Assembly: GCA_037953745.1 (NCBI GenBank)
Contig: JBAKBP010007929.1
Location: forward strand, 1-64,000
Direction: 5' to 3'
DNA from: Lithodes maja
Taxonomy: Eukaryota > Arthropoda > Malacostraca > Decapoda > Lithodidae
Length of the DNA stretch: 64,000 nucleotides
The position numbers and the translations under genes were made by a program. The notes beneath the pieces were generated by a model. The model made no database searches. It had not been told where the DNA came from and saw only the letters and a program-made list of their open reading frames with translations. This document shows, one piece after another, positions 54,056-64,000 of the stretch (its first letter is position 1; each line of letters opens with the position of its first letter).

Positions 54056-57000
54056 GAGGATAAAATAAAGTTATTCATTTACAAACGCAGTCAGTCGCGG
54101 GTTTGATGCGAGATATTTGTCTACGGTGCTGCAGTCTATAACGTCTCGGGGAAGCCCATTCCACAAGTTGACAACTCGATTGAAGAAGAAATTCTTAGAT
54201 TCGTGTGAGTTAAAAGATTTACCAATAATTTGGTAACCGTTTCCCCGCGTGTAATTAGATTGGTCGATAGTGAAGTACTTACTACAGTTCATATTGTCGA
54301 TGCCTTTGATGATTTTGAACACTTGAATTAAGTCACCTCTTAATCTGCGCTGGGTTAAAGGAAATAGATTTAATTATCTAAGATGCTCTTCGTATGGTTT
54401 GTTCTTTAGGCTAGGTATCAGTTTGGTAACTCTACGTTGAACTCGTTCTAGCTTGTTTATGTCTTTTTGGTAATAAGGGCACCAGCATTGAACGCAGTAT
54501 TCCAGAAGAGGGCGGACTAAGGAATTGTAAAGGGTTAGGATAACGTCTTTGGATTTATGCTCAAATGACCTGCCTATAAAGCCAATTATTTTGTTTGCCT
54601 TCTTAACAACTTCTGAACATTGTTGACTCGGTTTTAGGTTACACGATATTGTTACTCCCAGATCAGTTTCTCTGTTTACATTCTTAAGCTGAGTGCCATT
54701 CATCGAATAGTTTGCTTTCTCATTTATGTATCCGATATGTAGTACTTTACATTTATCCGCATTGAAACTCATTTGCCAAATTTGGGCCCAATGTGACAAT
54801 TTATCTAGATTGTGTTGCATATCGTCAACTTGATCTTTTAAGAGTACGCTATTTGCAATATTTGTATCGTCAGCAAATTTTGAGATTGTACAGGTGAGAC
54901 CCTCATCTATGTCGTTGATGTAAATTAGAAAGAGAATTGGTCCTAGTCCCAATCCCTGGGGTACCCCGCTACTTACATTGGTCCATTTAGATGCCTTACC
55001 GTTTATGACTACTCTTTGCTTTCTGTTGCTGTGCCAATTTTCTATCCATTTCACCACACCGTCTTGTATTCCATGCGATTTTAGTTTTAGCAGTAAACGT
55101 TTGTGGGGAACTTTGTCAAAGGGCTTTCGAAAATCAAGGTATATAATATCTACAGCTTTACTCTCATCGTAGAGGTTGAGGATATCGTGGAAGAAGTCTA
55201 AGAGGTTTGTTAAACAGGAACGTTTTTTACGAAAGCCGTGTTGAGTATCTTTAAGTATGTTATTTTCCTCTAAGTGATTTACAAGTCTGTCTCTTATGAC
55301 CGTTTCTATCATTTTACATACAACTGAGGTTAAGCTAATTGGACGATAGTTACTGGGTAGGGATTTGCTGCCTTTTTTTAATATCGGTGTTACATTGGCT
55401 ATCTTCCACTGATCAGGCATAGTTCCAGACTGCAAGGATTTATTGAATAGTAATGTCAGTGGTGTGGAGAGCTCATCCTTAGCTTCCTTTAGAACTCTAG
55501 GCGAGATTGAATCAGGTCCAGGCGTTTTATTTACCTTGAGTTTATCTAAACAATTCAATACTTCTCTCTCTGTAACGGTGATATTGCTTAGAACATCTGA
55601 ATTATCAATCTGAATCGGCGATGGTGTAGGAATATCACTGAGGTCTTCTTTTGTAAAAACTGATGCAAAGAAGGTATTGAGGGCATTACTCATTAATTTT
55701 GTACTTCGTCTTTGGTGTATTCTCCATTTTCATCGACTAACGGTCCAACAGTTGAAGTAACTACTTTTTTCTTTCTGATATAACTATAGAATTCTTTCGG
55801 GTTTGTTTTACTTTGATTCGCAATATGTAACTCTAGGGTCTTTTTGCTTTGCTTAATTAACTTTTTGGCTTTGCGTCGTAGCTCTACAAATTTCACCCGT
55901 TATTCGTCATTTTGTGAGGATTTTAATCTATCATTAGCAAATTTTTTAGCAAGCAGGCAGTTTGAAATATCTTTATTCCACCATTTGGGCTTATTATTAT
56001 GGCCTGGATGCCGTATTTTCGATGGTATGCAGTCTTGCACTGCTTTTAGGTAAGTGGTTTCGAATAACTTCCAAGATGTATTTATGTCGTTATTGTTAAT
56101 TAAAAAGCTCCAGTCAGTTTCTTTAAACATAGCTCTAAGTTTATGAAAGTTTGCTTTGAAATTAGGGACTTTTTCGATGCTACTATTTCGTTCGTTACTA
56201 GTAAAGTTTAAAGTGAAAGTTATCGTACGATGGTCGCTGTTACTGAATTCATCACCAACATTCAAATTCTCTATTAATTCTTCTTTTGTTGCAAGTACAA
56301 TGTCAAGAACATTATTACCACGGGTCAGTGTTCGAACAAATTGATAAAGCGAACTCTCTTGCAAGTTCGTATACAAGTCATGTAAGAGTATCGCCCCACT
56401 TGGTCACAGGTTAATTAAAGTCGCCAAAAAATACGGTATCTTGTGAGTTACTTACATCTGCAATTTGTTCATAAATTTCTCGGTCAGTTTGCACTGATTG
56501 AGCTGGAGGTCTGTATATTAATGCAAGTATTATTTTTGTACCTTTATTATTCTTTATTAGCACAAAAGATGCGTCGCCGTTCACAATTTGAGGTTTTGAC
56601 AAGAGGGTCGGGTTAAGACTTTCTTTGATATAAAATAAAACGCCACCTCCATTTTTATTTATTCGGCTTTTCTCAAACATTACATAACCGGGATGTGAAT
56701 ACTCTGCTAAAAAGTCTCTATCTACTGTATTGAGCCAAGATTCTGTTATACCAATCACATCATAATTTTCAGTAAACACTAGTTCCTCTAAATCTGAAAA
56801 TTTATTGCGTATGCTACGAGCATTTGCATAGTAAACCTTTTAAGTTGCGGTTTTAGAACTCACAGAACGTTCTTTAATCAAATTTTTGGTTCTGGTTGGA
56901 TCTACATTTACATTCATGGCTGACATCGGTCCTCGGTCGTTATCCCTGGCGGTTTTGAATTTGGGTCGTGTTGGTGGAGCTTTATCCAAATTCGCGGTTC

Positions 57001-57369
57001 TTGACAGATTAGCATTTAATTCCTTCGCAGGTTGCCGCCCTCGCTGTCTTCGGTCCTCCTTCCTGGTTGTCCTGTGCTGAGTCGATTTCTTCTCCGAAAA
57101 TCCTTCACTGCATCGTTGAGAAGACGCCCAAAACGTGCTGCTCCCACCTGGTTCAGATGAACTCCATCGTCCGAAAACAAATAGTCATCGTAGTAGAAAT
57201 TGTCCCAGGTGTCGACGAATCCCACGTTTTCCTTCCTGCAGAGGTTTGCTAGACAACGATTTGTGCTGGTGGCTATGTTGTAAAATCGGCTCTCTACACC
57301 AAGCCGGGGGACGATTCCTGAGACGATGATCCTTGATGACTTCTCCTTAAAGTGTAGGGACATACAGTG
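54056..57369 (-). pseudogene. CR1/Jockey-type LINE, 5'-truncated
   Basis: It is a minus-strand non-LTR retrotransposon. The 5' part (57363-57016) resembles the end of the SGNH/GDSL esterase domain found in ORF1 of CR1-type elements (LFSDDGVHLNQVGAARFGRL). The apurinic-type endonuclease follows at 56779-55900 (GITESWLN, NKNGGGVLFYI, LALIYRPP, FFGDFN, SDHRTI). RT spans 55693-54374 (NYRPISLTSVVCKMIE, QHGFRKKRSCLTNLLDF, IYLDFRKPFDKVPH, GVPQGLGLGPILF, FADDTNI) with a C-terminal FFFNRVVNLWNGLP block at 54322-54071. About five frameshifts or stops break it. A short AT-rich 3' tail ends near 54056. Confidence 0.85.
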
Positions 57370-58534
57370 TTAACTGGCACGGGAATAACGATAAATGCGC
57401 AATAGTATTATCTCCAACAACAAAAGAAGTACTTCCTCAGGCAACGCAAAAGCCTGCTCAGGTTATGCAACTCAACAACAACCAAGGCTTACAATCAACG
57501 TGAATAAAAATGCTGCATACATAACATAAGAGTTTATAATCCTAATCGGGTGTCTGCTAGGCAAATAAAGTCTAGCTGGGATGTCGTAGGCTAGGAAACA
57601 ATGGCTGAGCAAGCGGCTCGTAGCCTAGCAAGGTCCTTAAGACTGTACGGCCAAATTACGTTAAATTACGGGGTGCTCTCTTGAGAGATCCAGATCGCTA
57701 GTATCTGGTTCTCTCCTGGCGATCCTCTTCAAGTCAAAGCAAAAACGAGTTAGCACAGTGTTGGGGTGGCAGAGGCAAAAACGGAAATCCCAACAACAAT
57801 AGCCTCACCCCAGTCTAGCATTAAATAGCCCAGCAGACAACCAAGAAATTGGTAGGGAGACACCGCGAGTGTGTCGAACCTCTACAGACAAAATGATAAC
57901 CCCTCAAAATGTCTAACTAAACATGAGATATCTGAGAGCTTCAGCATATAATACGATGGCCGATATATGAAATCGTGCAGAACCAAAGGGGAGTTATGAT
58001 ATTAAATACATTAGAAACATAAGAGGTAAGAAGTTGAGAGAGAGAGAAAGTGTTCTATAGGTGGAAGTCGGGGACAGATGGCAAGGGAGGTGTGAAGGGT
58101 ATGCTGGTCAGGCAAGCTCTGAGCAAGGAAGGCACAAAGGCAGCAGGGAGTGCGGGGGACTACTTCCTGCCGTGGCAGGAGGGCGGCAAGGCGGCCAGCC
58201 ACTCAGAGGGCCCGGCCGTGGCATGACGTCACAGAGGCAACACGTAACACTACGCACACAACACTCTGCCTCCTGCACTTACTCACTCACACTCTCTAGC
58301 TGTATCATTCAGTCTTATACATTAAACTTATAACTGATGATATAAAATATAATGCATTGTCACAGACGAAAATAAATACCACGTCTATACTGCCTGTTAC
58401 ATGACGATTCACAAGAAAGAAAGTATAACATTGTAGATAGACTGTAGCCAAATTCATTGCCCTGGCGAATGTTAGCGAGTGGCCAAGCGAGTGGCTGAGC
58501 CCATGTGGCGTTCTGCTAAGCTGCAGGCGTCACA

Positions 58535-59435
58535 CCCTCCTTCTCCACCTCTGTCCCTAAACAGCCAGGTCATGAGAGGGACAATCTGTACCACCTGTGC
58601 AGTCACTCCCATAGTTCATAAGTGCTAAGGCTTCCCCGCCGATACCGTACATGCACACCCCCGCATTCCTTGCGGCTACACCTGCCTGCGCAGCATCACC
58701 ACCTTCAGCACCACGGCCAGATACAGTCGGTCTATGGTAGGGCTGTTGCATTTTAATAGGGCAGCAGTGGGAGGCTATGCGAAGGTCGGGTGTATCTATT
58801 CCATAGATAACCTCACCAATCTGCTTAATGTCCTGATACTGACCACCACCCTTAGCAGTCATGGGTTGACCCTGAACTGACAACCATGCCAAAGCCTCGT
58901 CGCCCACCTTGAACAACCTAGACAACGAGGCTAACGGTTTACTCACACCCAAGTGACCTGCCAGTGGAACATCGTGCACCGCATAAGTTGTGAGGCCTGG
59001 GTGCTCGGCAAAAACAGTGGGGTATAAACCGAACAGGTGCTGGATCACTGCACACTGTTGCTCAGGCAGGTGCTCAAGCGCTTCCACAGCCACCTGAGTC
59101 GTGTTCCCCACCCACTGATCCGCCGAGACATGACAATCCCAACTTTCCTCCACCTGTGCCTCACTGCCCCCCTCTCCTTCTCCACCTTGGCCGCTGCAGA
59201 CCAACACAGGGACAGTAGGCTGTTCAGGTGGGCGCCTCGCAAACTCATTCAACAGGTTCACATGACATGCTTCCCCGTCCTCATCTAGTTCAATAGCCCC
59301 GTTCCCACAACTCTCGAGACTAGGATCTTCTAGTTGCATCCGTCGTATATCAGAGGGTGTCAACCTGTCCACGGGCTCCTTGAGCAATTTGTGGCCACCC
59401 CCGATACTGGGTTGCTCAAGTCTAGTCTGTTTCAC
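58535..59435 (-). pseudogene. Gypsy-E scrambled pol remnant
   Basis: Minus strand. The linker (LTPSDIRRMQLEDP) jumps at DEDGEA to the integrase tail (CHVNLLNEFARRPPE), deleting the integrase core. The RT leader (VFAEHPGLTTYAVHDV) is then followed directly by an integrase zinc-region piece (PLAGHLGVSK), which belongs before it. Then comes an integrase tail of another type (VGDEALAWLSVQGQPM, YGIDTPDLR), and the frame stops at 58557. The order is impossible for a simple deletion and suggests template switching between related RNAs. Confidence 0.78.
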
Positions 59436-59515
59436 CTAGGAACATTTCTGTCGCGGAGTGCTATCACGCCCTACCATGTCACTAGGGGGGACAGGTTCTG
59501 GGGCCATTCCGGACT

Positions 59516-61669
59516 TCAAAAGTGGTGCAAGTACCGAGTCACCAAGGAGTGTCGCTGGGTCCAAACTCTTAACCCGACCACCAGCCTTGACTTTCTCCTT
59601 CCGACCCTTCCCCGCTGGTCTGAAACCTGGGTACTAGGCTGTGACACCTGAGCGGACTGAGATCTGGTGACCGTACACGCCATCTGCTGCATCTGGCACC
59701 TCTCGAGCCACTCTTGCCCCTCCCTACTCGTGTCGGCCGCCCTCTCGGCAACGACTAAGGGTGGAACCTCGGAAGTAGGCACTGCAAAGTCGTTACCGAG
59801 AAGGAGGTCGACCCCCTCAACTGGTAATTTCTCTACAATCCCCACATCCAACTCCCGTGTCACACCATCCACCACAAGCTCCACTCTCACCAGCGGGTAA
59901 GACCGCACAGCATTGATGCCTTGAACCACTACAACCCGAGCTGTGTTAATAGGCTTACCAGTGAAGTTCTTAAGTAACGTCTGGGAGGCACGCGTATCAC
60001 GCAACAACTCAAGCCCATGTTCCACACCAGCCCACCTCACAGTGCCATGTCCCCTATGAACACAAAAAGCATCTCGGATGGGTATTGAGCCCTCCTTATG
60101 CTTCTTCACCGACTGTGACTTCGCAACTGACGATTTACCCAGGGCAAACGCGGAAGACCTCAAAGACACCCCGATGTTGCTCACTAGAGACACCACCGCT
60201 GTAGACTGTGTGCTCGGACAAGAGCGCGCAATATGCCCCTTATTATGGCACTTAAAACACTCCACCTCACTCATTGACTTCCCCTGGGGTGGGAAAGGGC
60301 CCTGCTTTCTTTAACGAGAAGGATTTCGACTTGGGTTCAAAATTGGCAACAGTGCTCTTAGTAGGATAATTTGTTGTATCATTAGTTCGGGGGGTGGGGT
60401 GGTACACCCCTTGTTACCTGCCTCAGCTTTCTGGGCAGACCCGCACCCGCGAATTAACGACAACCTGAGGTCAGCCAACTCAGCCGCCTCCTGCAGAGTT
60501 TTAGGTTGCTTTTCTTTCAGGTTAAGAGTCAAGTCACTGCCAGTGCATTTAAAGAATTGTTCTAACAACACTAAGTGCTTCACCGCATCAAAAATAGTTG
60601 CTTTCTCCGACCTCAACCAATTCTCAAACGCATCTGATAGTTCTCTAGCGTGTTCCTGGAAAGTACTCTCCTTTCTCTTAGGAACAGCCCTAAACTTCAG
60701 CCTATAGGTCTCTGGCTGCAACTCATACGCCCTCAGGACAGCCTCTTTCAACGCCTCATTATTCACACAGGAATCTAGGGGCAAAGCATCGTACGCCTTG
60801 AGTGCTTTCCCCGTCAATCGTGAAGAAACAAGGGCTGCCCACTTCTCCTCGGGCCATTGGTGCTCCCGGCACTTTTTCTCAAAACGGAGAAAGAATTCTG
60901 TAACTCCTGACTCATCAAACACTGGAACCAACTTTAGTAGATGCGACAGGGACTGGTCATGGGGTCGACCCCACTGGACGAAACGGTTCCCCGTCACCTC
61001 TATACGAGTTTTCTCTAGGTCAATATCGGCACAATACCTTGCAGACTCATGCTTGAGCTCAGCCTCTCTCTGCTTGAGCTCAGCCTCATACTTATACTTT
61101 ATCTCAGCCTCATGCTTTCGCTGCTAGAGCTCAGCCTAATGCTTTCGCTGCTCGAGCTCGGCCTGTCGCTCCTGCTGCTTAAGTTTGGCGAGCTCGAGCT
61201 GAAACAACATCTCGGAAGACAAACCCTGAGGAGGGGGTGCTACTACCAGGGACCCACCCAGTGAGTCACCTAGAGGCTTACCCAACCACCAGCGGACATC
61301 GGCCTGCGGGAACGTACTCGGCTCCGGAACCCGAGGGGGCGCCATGATAGGAGTTGAGTGGAATGGGGGCTGGGACGAAGGTGCCCCAGCTCCCGCTCCA
61401 CCCGAAGCCTCATGCACCCCACCCAGCACACACGCAACCAGCTCACTTCTTGACAAACCACTAGTGCAAGAAAACCCTAAGACCGTGGCTATACACTGCA
61501 GTCCGTACCGGTCCAGCCCCGACACCCGGTCCCCCGACACAGGCTCCTCCAAAAACCTCCGAGTATCCTCCTCACCGTTCACCACCCGAACGCCGTCAGA
61601 CAACTCCACCTTCTCGCCTGTCTCTCGCACTGTGCCCTCACTATCCTCAAACACGTCCAGTGACGACAT
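59516..61669 (-). pseudogene. Gypsy-E gag-protease
   Basis: It starts at ATG 61669 (MSSLDVFEDS). The N-terminal domain resembles B and C. The coiled coil near 61190-61030 has repeated EAELKQRE-type units and two stop codons (near 61134). The capsid-like region (ETYRLKFRAVPKR, LRSEKATIFDAVKHLVLLEQ) reads to about 60311. A frameshift precedes the CCHC knuckle (CFKCHNKGHIARSC, near 60226-60267). Protease has LRDTRASQTLL, where Gly of DTG is Arg, so it is probably inactive. A last frameshift near 59600 ends the frame at 59516. Confidence 0.85.
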
Positions 61670-61939
61670 GATGGAGTAAAAAAAAAAAAAGTCCCAAGTC
61701 AAGACAAAAGTAGCCAAACTCTCGCGTAGCTTTATTCACAAAAAATATTTGAAGATTTTTTTTTTAAGTGCAATACTAGGTCACCAATAAACTCCAACAA
61801 GTTCCATATATCCTCAAAAACAATGTCCACTGCCAACACTGCGAGAAATAAAATCGAACCCAAAAATGGCGAATAAAATTTCTCCCAAAAAAAATCTTGC
61901 AAAACTCAGTTCACTATATCCTGGACTTAGGTCGCCATT
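61670..61939 (-). other. Gypsy-E leader and primer-binding site
   Basis: Minus strand: aa then TGGCGACCtaagtccagg follows the LTR. A run of A (61678-61690 on the plus strand) is in the leader. Confidence 0.65.
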
Positions 61940-61975
61940 TGTTACGACCGGCACAACGTAATAAACAAGGGCACT

Positions 61976-62006
<31 letters not shown>

Positions 62007-63969
62007 GTTCTTAAAGCTAGCGCATGCTAAGCTAGCTAAGGATAGCTCAATAAGGCCGATTAGGCGTATTTCCATTGGGGTCCTGTACTACTACCCCATC
62101 CCTTTGCTCATGAGGGATGGTAACGACTCAGTGCTTGTGAAAAATCTTTAATACGCAGAGCGTGGGCGCGAACCCGGGCCTTCTGGGTGGAAGTCCGAGA
62201 CGCTAGTCACTACACCAAGCGAGCCGCTTGGACTACAAGATAGGCTAGATCTGCAACAACGGTACGCTAATTCCAAACCCTCGAACTATTAAGCCGGTGA
62301 ACAAAACACTTAAACCCTCCAGAGTTAATCTACTGGATAACGGGGTATCAATCAACTGGGTTTAGTGTACTTCTACAAAGGCTTTCCGGTGACGGCAAAG
62401 CCTACTCACAACAAGAGTAATTACATTAATAAAAAGCTCTCAAGTAATAACAATGCTTAAATAAACTATGACAAGATTTAATAAAAGGTTATATGCTTAC
62501 GTTATCTTTAGTGTGAGTCTGGACTCAACACTAAAACTCTTCAATGCTCTATGAAAACACTTGAAGTCTAGTCCTACAGCAAACAGATGTGGAATCTTCT
62601 AAACACGTTTGATGCTCTAAGATGCTCGTCGAATATAGAACAGGGGTAATGCAGGGGGACAGGACACCAGAGCGTGTATCTTAAATACACCAAACAGTTG
62701 GATACATATATATGGAAACAAGAGAGTGCAACAACTCTGTGACAGCACTAACAACAGCAACTCAAAAACAGTACTTCCTTAACCAAAGTAACAGCCATAC
62801 TGGGTTGTGCACTATGCATCAACCTAGGCTAAAACAATACGTGAATAATTGCTAAAGCATACGCAGTTAAAGTTAATAAACAAAATGCTGTCTTTCTTAC
62901 TAATAAAGTCTAGCAGCAGCATAAAGGTACAGGGAGCCTAGGCAGAGCTCAAGCATGCTCGCAGCCTACTGTCTCCCCTGAACAGATTTCCCTTATCTTA
63001 CGTTAAGTGACTAGGAGGCTCTCTTGGCAAGTCCAGACCTCAAGTATCCGGTCTTACCCTGGCGCTCCTCAAAGGTCAACAAAATGAGTTAGCAAGTATC
63101 CAATCAAGAGTAGGCAAAAGCCCTTCGCTTGTATACTGCTAAGCTCGCAAAGGAAAATATGCACAAGGGTGTACTACAGGCTACCTAGCTTCGTCGAAGT
63201 CGTACAGGCTCTGACTTGCCATATACATAACACAGACAACGACCAAAGATACACTCCACTGTCTAGCATTAAATAGTAATAAAGAACAACCAAATAATTA
63301 GGAGCACCCAACAATATGAATCCATGTGACTATGATTCTAATAACCTCTAAAGCTAGTGCAAAACATATATGTGAGAACAGGCGCTGTAATACGACTGGC
63401 CGACTATGGAAGTCGTATGCGAGAACCAGAAGGGATGGGTAATTGAATAAAGATAAGAAGTATTGGAAAGAAGGAGTTCAGAGAGAGGCAAGGCAGTAAA
63501 GGGGGTTAGATGTGAGACAAGATGCGAGGGACGTGTAGGACCAAGCGCTCAATGCCATGCTCTGAGTAGAGAGGAGGGTAGGAGCCCGACCACTGGGCAA
63601 GGAGGGCGGCGACCAACCACAGACCACTACGTCACAGGACAAGCAGACGTCATAGACCACGCTAGGCACGCCGACCAATAGCGAGCGGGTGGGCCCACCG
63701 AGCGAGGAATGCCCACGTACATACGCACACACACTGCCTCTTCGCTCTCCAACTCTCTCTCTCACGCACTGCATGTTATAATCACTACTATGGATATAAA
63801 ATACTTCTAAGTGTCACAGACAAGAATAAAGGCAAACACTGATCTGTCTATGACATCATGAATACTAAGAAAGAAAGAATATCGTTCTACGATTATTATA
63901 GCCCATTTCACTGCCGTGGCGATTGCTACCGAGTCACGAGTACATTCTGGCAAGCTGGCCAGCGTAACA
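61940..63969 (-). repeat. Gypsy-E 5' LTR with SINE insertion
   Basis: It matches the 3' LTR apart from about 249 extra bases at 61978-62226. Its ends are TGTTACGACCGGC and GGCCAGCGTAACA. The AGGG target duplicate follows. The LTR hairpin is at 63026-63058. Confidence 0.9.
61978..62226 (-). mobile_element. tRNA-derived SINE
   Basis: On the minus strand the head is at about 62226: cttggtgtagtgactagcg (A box) and gggttcgcgccc (B box, 62164-62175). A non-tRNA body follows, and the tail is (ATT)n at 61978-62005. Comparison with the other E LTR shows it is an insertion. A clear target duplication was not found, and a few LTR bases seem lost. Confidence 0.75.
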
Positions 63970-64000
63970 AGGGTTATTTTCTTTAATTATTAAATGATAA

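Larger units (their letters stand above)
52153..58534 (-). repeat. Solo LTR D inserted in Gypsy-E, opened by later insertions
   Basis: LTR ends TGTTACGACCGGGACTCG (52153) and TGCAGGCGTCACA (58534) are flanked by CCCT on both sides (52149-52152 and 58535-58538). No interior of its own is present, so it is a solo LTR left by LTR-LTR recombination. LTR sequence occupies 52153-52577 and about 57374-58534. Between them are a MITE, an unknown segment and a LINE, and some LTR sequence may be lost. The D hairpin is at 57683-57715 (GAGAGA, CCAGAT-ACTAGCG-ATCTGG, TCTCTC on the minus strand), close to type B. Confidence 0.85.
48664..63969 (-). mobile_element. Gypsy-E LTR retrotransposon, multiply deleted and chimeric, with nested insertions
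   Basis: It is a minus-strand element flanked by AGGG (48660-48663 and 63970-63973). The LTRs begin TGTTAC.CTGGCC on the minus strand and end ..GTCGTAACA. The left LTR is 1784 bp; the right is 2030 bp because of a SINE. The interior keeps gag-protease (with stops) and scrambled pol remnants. It is interrupted by solo LTR D (52153-58534) and a TTAA element (50877-51489). The LTRs differ at perhaps one to two percent of sites by eye, so E is older than B and C. Confidence 0.92.

Noticed and set aside
52578..57373. A single 4.8-kb piggyBac-like element bounded by TTAA
   Set aside because: The left end matches the 311-bp MITE, whose own right end is at 52888; the right boundary has no matching inverted repeat and no transposase is seen.

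Overview
The window is almost entirely transposable-element sequence from an animal genome. It holds Ty3/Gypsy and BEL/Pao LTR retrotransposons, a CR1/Jockey-type LINE, an interrupted Penelope-like reverse transcriptase, TTAA-flanked non-autonomous DNA elements, a tRNA-derived SINE, a 28-bp minisatellite and AT microsatellites. There is no bacterial-style gene organisation, and the only host-like coding trace is a broken MADF-domain gene. The element mix suggests an invertebrate, plausibly an arthropod such as a decapod crustacean. That is inference from element types; no host gene fixes the species.

Layout. Element F (minus strand, old and decayed) covers about 148-3188 and 18365-20532. It was split by Gypsy-A (plus, 3189-18360, target duplication TGCA), and the 5' LTR of A was in turn split by a BEL/Pao element (3848-11557, duplication GTATG). 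Next come a 28-bp minisatellite (20533-21697), a 314-bp tandem repeat with tRNA-like promoter boxes, and an AT tract. Gypsy-B (plus, 23847-33417, duplication GCCT) follows. It is an intact element with two 1856-bp LTRs and one 1709-codon Gag-Pol frame, inserted into an unidentified minus-strand reading frame. Right of B lie a TTAA-flanked element (33745-34795) and a Penelope-like RT (minus, 36008-47009). The RT is broken by a related DNA element (36552-37177) and by Gypsy-C (minus, 37402-46074, duplication AAAT). A 61-bp near-perfect palindrome marks the 5' edge of the RT copy. A MADF-domain gene fragment sits at 47470-48468. The right end is Gypsy-E (minus, 48664-63969, duplication AGGG), whose interior carries a TTAA element and a solo LTR (D, duplication CCCT). 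Solo LTR D was itself opened by a palindromic MITE, an unidentified segment and a CR1-like LINE.

How the parts relate. Elements A, B, C, E and solo LTR D belong to one Gypsy lineage. The four with interiors share a TGGCGACC primer-binding site, and all five have related LTRs. B shows the order protease, integrase, reverse transcriptase, RNase H, the Ty1/copia-like order known in the Gmr1-like group of Ty3/Gypsy elements. A, C and E lack parts of pol yet have clean target duplications and closely similar LTRs, so they look mobilised in trans, with B as the likely kind of helper. All five LTR types carry a hairpin at the same place whose stem changes sequence but keeps pairing; I consider this the most interesting undescribed signal in the window.
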